Shown here: piece by piece, positions 1 to 6,039 of the stretch
Numbering within the stretch: position 1 is the first letter of the stretch
Layout: every line of letters begins with the position of its first letter
Source: an uncultured Eubacteriales bacterium
GTDB taxonomy: Bacteria; Bacillota; Clostridia; Oscillospirales; Acutalibacteraceae
Assembly (NCBI GenBank): GCA_900321195.1
Contig: ONVG01000120.1
Location: forward strand, 1 to 7,554
Length of the DNA stretch: 7,554 bases
Reading direction: 5' to 3'
Notes under the pieces: model-generated
Seen by the model: only the letters and a program-made list of their open reading frames with translations
The model's database searches: none
Told to the model about the DNA's origin: nothing
Made by a program: the position numbers and the translations under genes

Positions 1-438
1 TATAGGCTCACCGAAGCTTTCGCAAAGACGTGATACTATGCCCTTTATTCGGGGGATATTGTTGTTCTGCGAGATTATGAAGGAGCACAGAGCTTCCCAG
101 GGCTCCTGAGATAATATCCTTATCCCGTCAATACTTTTGACCGCGCATTCAAGTGTCGGGCAAAGCTCGACTATTTCTTTTCTTATGTCATCATAGACGG
201 TATCGATATCGAAATATTTTCTCCAGATATTTTCAAAGTCATCACTGCTGCAGTTTTCAAGGACTATAACACCGCCGTCACGGTATATTTTAAGATGTTT
301 TCCTTTTGCGGTACCGCTGTATGAGCCGTCAGGGTTTTCGTCCCAGCGGAAGCACTGTCCGCAGTCGAATGTGTTTTTGAGGTCGAAGCAGCTCCCGACA
401 ATAAGCTCCGTACCTCTTTCCGTTATCCTGTATTCCAT
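1..438 (-). CDS. ogg: 8-oxoguanine DNA glycosylase (Ogg type), N-terminal part, cut by window edge
   Basis: A continuous minus-strand frame of 146 codons runs from an ATG at 438-436 to the left edge with no stop. Ogg enzymes remove 8-oxoguanine opposite cytosine and nick the strand by beta-elimination (base excision repair). The visible part matches the OGG1 N-terminal domain (FDCGQCFRW, residues 24-32) and the start of the helical domain, with F-I-I-S-Q-N-N-N-I-P-R-I at 120-131. The equivalent N-N-N-I-A-R-I segment of human OGG1 contacts the orphaned cytosine. The helix-hairpin-helix with its catalytic Lys and Asp would lie beyond position 1, so activity cannot be judged. The start is supported by AAGGGAG (453-447 on the minus strand) 8 nt upstream. 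The gene is 67 bp downstream of yunB on the same strand and may be read from it as well as from its own promoter. Assignment is by motif recognition. Confidence 0.88.
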   Translation of the reverse strand, partial: MEYRITERGTELIVGSCFDLKNTFDCGQCFRWDENPDGSYSGTAKGKHLKIYRDGGVIVLENCSSDDFENIWRKYFDIDTVYDDIRKEIVELCPTLECAVKSIDGIRILSQEPWEALCSFIISQNNNIPRIKGIVSRLCESFGEPI

Positions 439-467
439 TTTATACACTCCCTTAATATTTTATTATA

Positions 468-495
468 ATTATATCATAAAAAGTCAATGTTTAAA
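468..495 (-). promoter_or_regulatory. Candidate sigma-A promoter of ogg with extended -10
   Basis: On the minus strand there is TATAAT (473-468) preceded by TG plus one base (476-474), an extended -10. A weak -35, TTTAAA (495-490), lies 16 bp upstream. Transcription would begin near 461, giving a leader of about 23 nt that contains the AAGGGAG ribosome site. The whole yunB-ogg gap is very AT-rich, so TATAAT-like strings are expected by chance, which limits confidence. A TTGACT also present here is only 8 bp from this -10 and cannot pair with it. Confidence 0.4.
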
Positions 496-505
496 AGTTT
501 CTTTA

Positions 506-1141
506 TTATTTATTCTTTATTACCATTCCTGAGGGTGTTTCGCCGACAATGACTGTTTCGCCTATAAGTACGGAGGTATCAACATTTGTTGAGTAGGAGC
601 CGAGCGGCATCAGAACCGTTATCTCGGCGGAGATCTTTACAGACAGCTTATGTACCGTCTGATTAAGTCCGCCGCTTTCAAAGGTGCTTTCAAAATCACT
701 CCTGACATTTCCCGATAATGATATGAAAAGCGGTATCGAGGGTCCCAGACCATTGAAAAGCTCATATCCCGTGATAGTTCCAAGAGGTATGTCTGTACGC
801 CTGCTGCGTATCCCCGAAATGTTTTCCTGTATTCTCAGGGTAATGTCGTTTTTTAGCTTGTTTGTAACGATAGTGTCTGAGCATACGGCGGTTATCCTGT
901 TGTCGGGTGAAAATTTTATCGTTTCAAGCTGCTCGCATGTTATATTGTTCTCGGTTATGATATCGGCTACACTCTGATTTATTATCTCGGTCGCAAGAGA
1001 CCTTGCCTGCATTTCGGCTATGGATGAAGCGACAGGCTTTAGCCTGAATTCAAGAAAAATAAATACTGACATTATGAAACAGCACAGAATTATTATCCTG
1101 CGCCGTTTCGTTTTGCTTTTTTGAGGCTTTTTGTACAGCAT
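506..1141 (-). CDS. yunB: Sporulation protein YunB
   Basis: 211-residue membrane-anchored protein of the YunB family. In Bacillus subtilis yunB belongs to the mother-cell sigma-E sporulation regulon; its molecular function is not well defined. A basic N-terminus (residues 1-15) is followed by one hydrophobic segment (about 16-32), then an extracytoplasmic domain. Family-like stretches are the R-L-K-P..A..A..Q-A-R-S-L-A-T-E-I-I-N region after the TM, L-G-T-I-T-G at 120-125, G-L-G-P-S-I-P-L at 131-138, the G-G-L-N-Q-T-V-H region at 157-164 and G-E-T-V-I-V-G-E-T-P at 194-203. The start is the ATG at 1141-1139 with GGGAG (1153-1149) 7 nt upstream; an ATG at 1146 is out of frame. The length is slightly below the roughly 250 residues of the Bacillus protein. 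It implies a sporulating lineage or one that kept sporulation genes. The gene is divergent from corA and followed by ogg. Confidence 0.85.
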   Translation of the reverse strand: MLYKKPQKSKTKRRRIIILCCFIMSVFIFLEFRLKPVASSIAEMQARSLATEIINQSVADIITENNITCEQLETIKFSPDNRITAVCSDTIVTNKLKNDITLRIQENISGIRSRRTDIPLGTITGYELFNGLGPSIPLFISLSGNVRSDFESTFESGGLNQTVHKLSVKISAEITVLMPLGSYSTNVDTSVLIGETVIVGETPSGMVIKNK

Positions 1142-1259
1142 AGCATCACTCCCGAATTTCCTGCCGCAAAGCTTTTGACTGATATATAATATACACGAGG
1201 AGCGGAAAGTGTGTCTGAAAGATTTTCGTAGATTTTTTGCGTGTATGTGACAAATTGAC

Positions 1260-1288
1260 TTGATTATTTATGTGTAAAATATTATAAT
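1260..1288 (+). promoter_or_regulatory. Sigma-A promoter for the corA leader and operon
   Basis: TTGATT (1260-1265) and a perfect TATAAT (1283-1288) are separated by exactly 17 bp, so transcription should start near 1295. That leaves a leader of about 145 nt before corA. A nearby TTGACT (1255-1260) is a better -35 match, but it is 22 bp from this -10. All genes to the right follow tightly on the same strand, so this is the likely promoter for the whole corA-to-divIVA run. The region is AT-rich, so the match is good but unproven. Confidence 0.6.
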
Positions 1289-1340
1289 ATATTATGTATC
1301 GGTATAGATAAATACATTGAATGAGTGAGGTGGTATAACT

Positions 1341-1421
1341 GTGGGTCCTGATCCTTATGTGAAACGGATAGAGAACAACAGAAATAAAGGGACGCACAGT
1401 TTACCGCAGGCGTCCCTGTAA
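1341..1421 (+). CDS. Putative 26-residue leader peptide upstream of corA
   Basis: A GTG-started ORF of 26 codons ends at TAA 1419-1421 and is preceded by a strong Shine-Dalgarno, GAGGTGG (1327-1333), with 7 nt spacing. That is better than the ribosome site of corA itself. The peptide begins M-G-P-D-P-Y-V-K-R, has a basic, polar middle and ends S-L-P-Q-A-S-L; there is no TM segment or signal peptide. It lies wholly inside the corA leader and stops 17 nt before the corA start, so translation of the two could be coupled. The Pro-Asp-Pro start resembles the Glu-Pro-Asp-Pro start of enterobacterial MgtL, the leader peptide controlling the mgtA Mg2+ transporter. A regulatory role is therefore an attractive inference, not an established one. 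It could instead be a chance ORF or part of a dispersed repeat. Confidence 0.5.
   Translation: MGPDPYVKRIENNRNKGTHSLPQASL
1388..1417 (+). promoter_or_regulatory. Stem-loop in the corA leader, overlapping the end of the leader ORF
   Basis: AGGGACGC (1388-1395) and GCGTCCCT (1410-1417) are perfect 8-bp inverted arms around a 14-nt loop. The stem lies in the last 11 codons of the small ORF and ends 21 nt before the corA start codon. No T-tract follows, so it is not an intrinsic terminator. The 3' arm can also pair, less well, with the corA ribosome site: CG-U-CCCU at 1411-1417 against AGGGCG at 1427-1432, six pairs with one bulged U. The two pairings exclude each other, which is the arrangement expected of a translational switch. 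The structure is directly readable; the function is inferred. Confidence 0.55.
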
Positions 1422-1438
1422 ATGAAAGGGCGTACTTT

Positions 1439-2368
1439 ATGATAAGCTATTACAAGACAGTAGAGGGAAAGATACAGGAAATAAGGGAATATGAGCAGGG
1501 CTGCTGGGTGAACTGCATAGCGCCCGACGATGAAGAAGTGCAGTACCTGCTCGATACGTTTATGATACCGCCTGAGCTTATGCGCTCGGCGCTTGATGAG
1601 GAGGAGTCATCCCATATCGACAGCGAGGATGATACTACTCTTATAATCATAGATGTCCCTGTTGTAGAAAAGGCTCAGAAGAACATAACCTACTCGACAA
1701 TGCCTATCGGCATAATGATAACCGATAAGAATGTAATAACCGTAGCGCTCAAAGACAATACGGTGCTGAGCGAATTTTCGGAGGGTGTTGTCAGGAATGT
1801 CGTAACAGGCTACAAAACTCATTTTGTACTGCATATAATGCTGAGAATGGCAACAAAATATCTCCAGTACCTCAAACAGATAGATAAGATAAACAACCGC
1901 ATCGAGCGTGAGCTAAGACGGACCGCGCAGAATAAGGATCTTCATCAGCTCCTTGATATAGAGAAATCACTTGTGTATTTTTCATCATCACTTAAAGCAG
2001 ACGAGCTGACACTTGAAAAGATAATGCGCGGAAGATACATCAAGCTTTATGATGAGGATCAGGATCTTCTTGAGGATGTGCTTATCGAGATAAAGCAGGC
2101 TGTCGATATGGCTGCGATACATCTTAACATCCTTACGGGAACAATGGATGTTTTCGCATCCATCATTTCCAATAACCTGAACGTAATAATGAAGATACAG
2201 GCTTCTCTTACACTTTTGGTATCGGTACCGACTGTAATATCAGGCTTTTACGGAATGAATATACTCAACGGTCTGCCGTTTGATAAAACATGGTGGTTCC
2301 CGATAATACTGTCCGGAGTGCTTATGCTTATAATGTATATCATACTTAGAAAGAAGGGAATGTTCTGA
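1439..2368 (+). CDS. corA: CorA-family divalent metal ion (Mg2+/Co2+) channel
   Basis: 309-residue member of the CorA/2-TM-GxN family, which forms pentameric inner-membrane channels admitting Mg2+ (also Co2+ or Ni2+) and gated by intracellular Mg2+. The large N-terminal cytoplasmic domain (about 1-235) has the family segment A-L-D-E-E-E at 51-56, followed by an acidic stretch to about 65. A long helical part then leads into TM1 (about 250-271). The signature F-Y-G-M-N is at 270-274, and TM2 (about 286-303) ends in a basic tail, R-K-K-G-M-F. The loop after GMN is short (N-G-L-P-F-D-K-T-W-W-F-P), as usual. Length is normal. The start ATG has AAAGGG (1425-1430) with 8 nt spacing. It is the first large gene of the rightward run and is preceded by a leader carrying a small ORF and stem-loop. 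Ion specificity cannot be read from sequence. Confidence 0.93.
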   Translation: MISYYKTVEGKIQEIREYEQGCWVNCIAPDDEEVQYLLDTFMIPPELMRSALDEEESSHIDSEDDTTLIIIDVPVVEKAQKNITYSTMPIGIMITDKNVITVALKDNTVLSEFSEGVVRNVVTGYKTHFVLHIMLRMATKYLQYLKQIDKINNRIERELRRTAQNKDLHQLLDIEKSLVYFSSSLKADELTLEKIMRGRYIKLYDEDQDLLEDVLIEIKQAVDMAAIHLNILTGTMDVFASIISNNLNVIMKIQASLTLLVSVPTVISGFYGMNILNGLPFDKTWWFPIILSGVLMLIMYIILRKKGMF

Positions 2369-2371
2369 GAT

Positions 2372-3056
2372 ATGAATGAGGAAAGAATGTTCCATATAAA
2401 CATAAAACAGAGCGAGGGCGCTAAATATGCAATAATGCCGGGAGACCCCGGAAGAGCAGAACTTATCGCAAAATATCTTGATGATGCGCGTCCGCTTGCC
2501 TGCAACCGTGAGTTCAATTCTTATGCCGGAACGCTTGACGGCGAAAGAGTTATAGTCATGTCAACAGGTATCGGCGGACCGTCTGCCGCAATAGCGCTTG
2601 AAGAGCTTTGGAGGTGCGGACTTGAATATAGCGGCTGTCAGGATGGAAGGCACTTCAAAGGAATATGCGCCGATAGAATTTCCTGCGGCTGCTGATTTTG
2701 ATGTTGTGTGCGCCCTTGTAAAGGCGGCAGAGAATAACCGTCAGAATTATCATACAGGCGTAATACAGAGCAAGGATTCATTTTACGGTCAGCACAGTCC
2801 TCAGACAATGCCCGTATCCTATGAGCTTGAAAGCAAGTGGGAAGCATGGAAAAGGCTGGGTGTGCTTGCATCAGAGATGGAGGCTGCCGCGCTTTTTACC
2901 GTGTCGGCGGCAAGAGGGATAAAAACAGGCTGTGTGCTGCATGCATTGTGGAATCAGGAAAGAAAGAAACTTGGATATAGTGATGATGATGTTATGGATA
3001 CCGAGGCTGCCGTAAAGACGGCGGTCGATGCGGTAAGAATTCTTATCGGGAAATGA
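2372..3056 (+). pseudogene. Uridine phosphorylase-type nucleoside phosphorylase, broken by internal deletion and frameshift
   Basis: Two frames together make a nearly complete NP-I family nucleoside phosphorylase of the uridine phosphorylase type (nucleoside + phosphate to base + ribose-1-phosphate). The first (from 2372) has M-P-G-D-P-G-R at 22-28 and S-T-G-I-G-G-P-S at 64-71, then reads normally to about residue 83 (near 2620). The frame then leaves the family and stops at 2695. The second resumes at about 2618-2625 with A-A-V-R-M-E-G-T-S-K-E-Y-A-P-I-E-F-P. It continues through D-S-F-Y-G-Q-H, P-V-S-Y-E-L and S-E-M-E-A-A-A-L-F to the stop at 3054-3056. Remembered relatives have about 22-25 residues between the halves, including the R-x-G-T-x-G segment that helps bind phosphate; these are missing. 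The frame change fits a net loss of 3n+2 bases. So it is probably inactive even if both parts are made. The starts at 2372 and 2387 are both possible. It follows corA by 3 bp and overlaps the longer miaA start. Decay looks recent because the rest is intact. Confidence 0.85.
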
Positions 3057-3076
3057 TTTTATCACGGGTGAAGAAA

Positions 3077-4009
3077 ATGGAAGGAAAGAAAAGAATTATA
3101 GCCGTAGTGGGACCTACGGCATCAGGAAAGACTGCGCTTGCAGTAAAGATAGCAAAAAAATATGACGGAGAGGTCGTTTCTGCCGACTCGATGCAGATAT
3201 ACAAGGGGATGGATATAGCGTCAGCAAAGCCGACGGAGGAAGAACAGGAAGGAGTGCCTCATCATCTTATAGATTTTCTTGAACCGACAGAGGAATTTTC
3301 CGTATCGGATTATGTAAAGCTTGCGTCGGCTACGATAGACAAAATAATATTAAAAGGAAAGCTGCCTATACTTTGCGGAGGCTCAGGACTGTATATACGT
3401 TCACTTCTTAATAACATAAGCTTTTCGGATGAGCAAAGAAATGACGAGCTTCGCGCAGAGCTTAACGAAAGATATATAAACGAGGGCGGAGAAGTGCTTT
3501 TAAAAGAGCTTGCGGAATTTGACCCCGAATGCGCCGCAAGGCTCAGCCCGACTAACAGCAAGAGGATAATAAGAGCCATAGAGATATATCATACAACAGG
3601 AGTGACGATGACGGAGCAGATAGCGCGTTCAAGACTTGTTCCCTCACCGTATGATGTTACCGCAATAGGACTTACCTTTGCCGACAGGGCAAAGCTTTAC
3701 GAAAGAATAAATCAGCGCGTTGACAGGATGATGGATAAAGGTCTTCTGGATGAGGCTGAAAGATTCTATTCGGATAAAAAGAGCCTTACGGCATCGGCGG
3801 CGATAGGATATAAGGAGCTTAAACCGTATCTTGAGGGCAGGATGTCGCTTGAAGCGGCTGTTGAAAAGCTTAAAATGGAAACAAGGAGATATGCGAAACG
3901 TCAGCTCACATGGTTCAGACGTGACGAATATATAAACTGGATAGAAATAGACAATACTCCCGACCTTATGGAAGAAGCGGAAAGGATAATAAGAATGGAG
4001 GGGAAATAA
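3077..4009 (+). CDS. miaA: tRNA dimethylallyltransferase MiaA
   Basis: MiaA transfers a dimethylallyl group from DMAPP to N6 of A37 in tRNAs reading UNN codons, the first step towards ms2i6A. From the ATG at 3077 the protein is 310 residues, a typical length. It has the P-loop G-P-T-A-S-G-K-T (12-19), D-S-M-Q-I-Y-K-G-M-D-I (37-47), H-H-L-I-D (61-65), G-G-S-G-L-Y-I (100-106) and the C-terminal R-R-Y-A-K-R-Q-L-T-W-F-R region ending near 281. The 3077 start has GGGTGA (3066-3071) upstream and leaves about ten residues before the P-loop, as in relatives. An in-frame ATG at 3053 adds eight residues and overlaps the preceding stop (ATGA), but has no well-placed ribosome site; it would fit translational coupling to the broken phosphorylase gene. 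The stop overlaps the next start by one base (TAATG). All key motifs look intact. Confidence 0.95.
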   Translation: MEGKKRIIAVVGPTASGKTALAVKIAKKYDGEVVSADSMQIYKGMDIASAKPTEEEQEGVPHHLIDFLEPTEEFSVSDYVKLASATIDKIILKGKLPILCGGSGLYIRSLLNNISFSDEQRNDELRAELNERYINEGGEVLLKELAEFDPECAARLSPTNSKRIIRAIEIYHTTGVTMTEQIARSRLVPSPYDVTAIGLTFADRAKLYERINQRVDRMMDKGLLDEAERFYSDKKSLTASAAIGYKELKPYLEGRMSLEAAVEKLKMETRRYAKRQLTWFRRDEYINWIEIDNTPDLMEEAERIIRMEGK

Positions 4010-5316
4010 TGGACAGATCAGTTATCGTAAAGAAGATAATAATGGTCATAATCACGCTGCTTGTTATAGCGTATGTGATATTTCAGGTCAGCAGGGCGAG
4101 CTTTACACAGGTAAAGACCGTTTCTGCAAAGGAAACTGTAGCCTATGATTCATTCACGGCTGATTGTTATGTCGTTCGTGATGAAACGATGATAGAGTAT
4201 TCGGGCGACGGCATAATATCATATAACCATGATGACGGAGCAAAGGTCTCAGTCAATGAAGCGGTAGCAGGAGTATTCGAGAATGCCGATTCTGCAGGAA
4301 AGAAAAAGGATATAGAGCATCTTAAAGAACAGATAGAGGAACTTGAATGGCTTCAAAAAAATCTGGATAACATAACCCAAAGCCCCGATGAGCTTGACAA
4401 GGCAATAGGAAATAATCTTGTTGAAGCAAATCAGCTGCTCAACACAGGAGACCTTTCTGAAGTAAACGGCAATATCGAAAGAGTGGTTTATTATATAAAT
4501 GAGCGTCAGCTCGTCACAGGAAAGACGACGGATTATAACGAAAGGATAAACAAGCTGAAAAAAAAGCTTGACGAGCTTGAAAAATCATCTGCAAAGCAGA
4601 AGAAAAGCATGGAGATAAAATCTCCCGTTACAGGCTATTTCGTAGGCAGCGCAGACGGCTATGAAAATATCATAAAGACAAGTCAGCTTAAAAGTCTGAA
4701 GCCGTCCGATATTGAAGGAGATGCAATAAAGCCGATAAATGTTCCTTCAAAGGTCATAGGAAAGACGATAAACGGTGTTTACTGGTATTTAGTCTGCAAG
4801 GTAACGCCTGACGATATATTGAAGCTGAAAAACAATCCGACATTAAAGCTTGATATCCCCGTTGTATCATCACAGAAAATAAATGTCGAGCTTTATTCGA
4901 TAAATCAGGAAAAAAGGGACTCTGACGGCGTGGCGGTGTTCAGGGGTACTATGATGAATGACGAGATGGCGTCATTCAGACGCGGCGAGATATCCGTAAT
5001 AGTAGAGGAATACAGCGGCATAAGCATACCGAAATCCGCTGTACATGATAAAGAGATAACAAAGCTGACTGAGGACAGCAGCGGCAATGTAAAGACAGAC
5101 AGCAAGACCGTTACAGGAGTATATGTAAAGCTTGGAAATTCCGTATCCTTCCGTGAGATATTCCCGATATATTCGGGTGAAAATATAGTTATAAGCGATA
5201 CTGACAAAAATCTCACACCGTTTTCAAATGAATTCGGAAAGCTTGAAGTATATGATGAAATAATAGTGGAGGGAGCAAATCTTTATGACGGAAAAATTAT
5301 CGCCAGAAATACGTGA
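4009..5316 (+). CDS. HlyD-like (membrane fusion/periplasmic adaptor-type) membrane-anchored protein
   Basis: 435-residue protein with one N-terminal TM (about 8-26) and the rest outside. Its order resembles HlyD/membrane-fusion adaptors. A first beta-rich half motif (about 40-92) ends in G-A-K-V-S-V-N-E-A-V-A-G-V-F. A charged coiled-coil hairpin follows (about 97-200: K-K-K-D-I-E-H-L-K-E-Q and I-N-K-L-K-K-K-L-D-E-L-E). A second half motif at 202-213 reads E-I-K-S-P-V-T-G-Y-F-V-G, then come beta-barrel-like domains with S-I-P-K-S-A-V (339-345) and V-Y-V-K-L-G (371-376). GGAGGGG (3997-4003) precedes the ATG by 5 nt. It overlaps miaA by 1 base and yggS by 32. No ABC transporter or permease gene lies nearby, which is odd for an adaptor. 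Position next to yggS-sepF-divIVA suggests a cell-envelope or division role, but that is guilt by association only. Confidence 0.7.
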   Translation: MDRSVIVKKIIMVIITLLVIAYVIFQVSRASFTQVKTVSAKETVAYDSFTADCYVVRDETMIEYSGDGIISYNHDDGAKVSVNEAVAGVFENADSAGKKKDIEHLKEQIEELEWLQKNLDNITQSPDELDKAIGNNLVEANQLLNTGDLSEVNGNIERVVYYINERQLVTGKTTDYNERINKLKKKLDELEKSSAKQKKSMEIKSPVTGYFVGSADGYENIIKTSQLKSLKPSDIEGDAIKPINVPSKVIGKTINGVYWYLVCKVTPDDILKLKNNPTLKLDIPVVSSQKINVELYSINQEKRDSDGVAVFRGTMMNDEMASFRRGEISVIVEEYSGISIPKSAVHDKEITKLTEDSSGNVKTDSKTVTGVYVKLGNSVSFREIFPIYSGENIVISDTDKNLTPFSNEFGKLEVYDEIIVEGANLYDGKIIARNT

Positions 5317-6019
5317 TATATTCTATTCTGTTGAAAAGAATTATAATGAGATAACCGAAAATATAGCTGCGGCAGCAATAAAGTCCGGAAGATGTCCGGA
5401 GGATATAACATTTCTTGCCGCTACAAAGACTGTAGAGCCGATAGTTATAAATCATGCGGTATCTCTCGGACTGAGATATATAGGAGAAAATAAGGTGCAG
5501 GAGCTTTTGTCAAAGTATGACGAATATGACCTTGCAAACTGTCAGCTGCAGTTTATCGGTCATCTCCAGACAAATAAAGTAAGGCAGATAATAGGAAAGG
5601 TGTCTATGATACAGTCCGTTGACAGCCTTAAATTAGCGTCTGAGATATCAAAGCAGTCTGTAAAGAACGGCGTTGATACGGATATACTTATCGAGGTGAA
5701 TATCGGCAGGGAAGAAAATAAATCGGGAGTGCTTGAAGAAGAGCTTTTTGAGCTGTTGGAAAAAACATCAAAGCTTGAAAATATAAAAGTGCGCGGATTG
5801 ATGACAATTCCGCCAATTTGCGGCTCGAAAACAGAAAATTATAAATATTTTGATAAAATGAACAAATTATTTATTGACATTTCGGCTAAAACATTAGATA
5901 ATGTATCTATGGACTTTTTGTCTATGGGTATGTCTGATGATTATCAGGAAGCGATACTTGCGGGAGCAAACATGGTCAGAGTAGGCTCAGGACTTTTTGG
6001 CGCCCGCATATACAGATAA
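5285..6019 (+). CDS. yggS: YggS/PLPBP-family pyridoxal phosphate homeostasis protein
   Basis: 244-residue member of the YggS/YlmE/PROSC family: single-domain TIM-barrel proteins that bind PLP but lack known enzyme activity and keep PLP and amino-acid pools balanced. The PLP lysine is K48 in L-A-A-T-K-T-V. Other signatures are Y-I-G-E-N-K-V-Q-E (65-73), F-I-G-H-L-Q-T-N-K (90-98), L-I-E-V-N-I (135-140), K-S-G (146-148), R-G-L-M-T-I-P-P (170-177), L-S-M-G-M-S-D-D (212-219) and V-R-V-G-S-G-L-F-G (231-239). GGAGGGAG (5268-5275) precedes the ATG by 9 nt. The first 32 bases overlap the adaptor gene, so translation is probably coupled. The orthologue ylmE sits upstream of sepF in many Gram-positives. 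The 3' third is more AT-rich than the rest and contains a promoter-like site. Confidence 0.96.
   Translation: MTEKLSPEIRDIFYSVEKNYNEITENIAAAAIKSGRCPEDITFLAATKTVEPIVINHAVSLGLRYIGENKVQELLSKYDEYDLANCQLQFIGHLQTNKVRQIIGKVSMIQSVDSLKLASEISKQSVKNGVDTDILIEVNIGREENKSGVLEEELFELLEKTSKLENIKVRGLMTIPPICGSKTENYKYFDKMNKLFIDISAKTLDNVSMDFLSMGMSDDYQEAILAGANMVRVGSGLFGARIYR
5874..5902 (+). promoter_or_regulatory. Internal sigma-A-type promoter within yggS, ahead of sepF-divIVA
   Basis: A perfect TTGACA (5874-5879) and GATAAT (5897-5902) are separated by 17 bp, an 11-of-12 consensus match at optimal spacing. Transcription would begin near 5909, about 130 nt before sepF. The site lies in a locally AT-rich patch (about 5830-5910) of the yggS coding region. 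Other TTGACA strings checked in the window (3720, 4394, 5619, 6685) have no -10 at suitable spacing. It would uncouple sepF and divIVA from the upstream genes. Function is inferred from sequence. Confidence 0.55.
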
Positions 6020-6039
6020 TATTGGGAGGAAAAACAAAA

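Noticed and set aside
684..977. Plus-strand 97-codon frame opposite yunB.
   Set aside because: It is the antisense shadow of a well-supported YunB frame, with no ribosome site or family resemblance. The same holds for the minus-strand frames opposite corA, miaA, sepF and divIVA.
1242..1271. A sigma-E promoter for yunB, with a CATACA -10 at 1247-1242 on the minus strand.
   Set aside because: The -10 is only partly like consensus (CATACACG), and no good -35 lies at 13-15 bp. It is expected from the family's regulation but is not supported well enough to list.
1388..1417. The leader stem-loop as an intrinsic terminator or a known Mg2+ riboswitch (M-box).
   Set aside because: No T-tract follows the stem, and the leader is too short and lacks the multi-helix layout of an M-box. 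A coding leader with a switchable stem fits better.
2598..3056. The second half of the phosphorylase as an independent 152-residue gene from an ATG at 2598.
   Set aside because: The first residues (M-K-S-F-G-G) are an out-of-frame reading of the upstream half, no ribosome site is evident, and the product would lack the N-terminal half of the active site.
6022..6039. TTG at 6022 as the sepF start, adding six residues.
   Set aside because: It would place the GGGAGGA ribosome site inside the gene, and no ribosome site precedes it. The ATG at 6040 also matches the usual SepF N-terminus.
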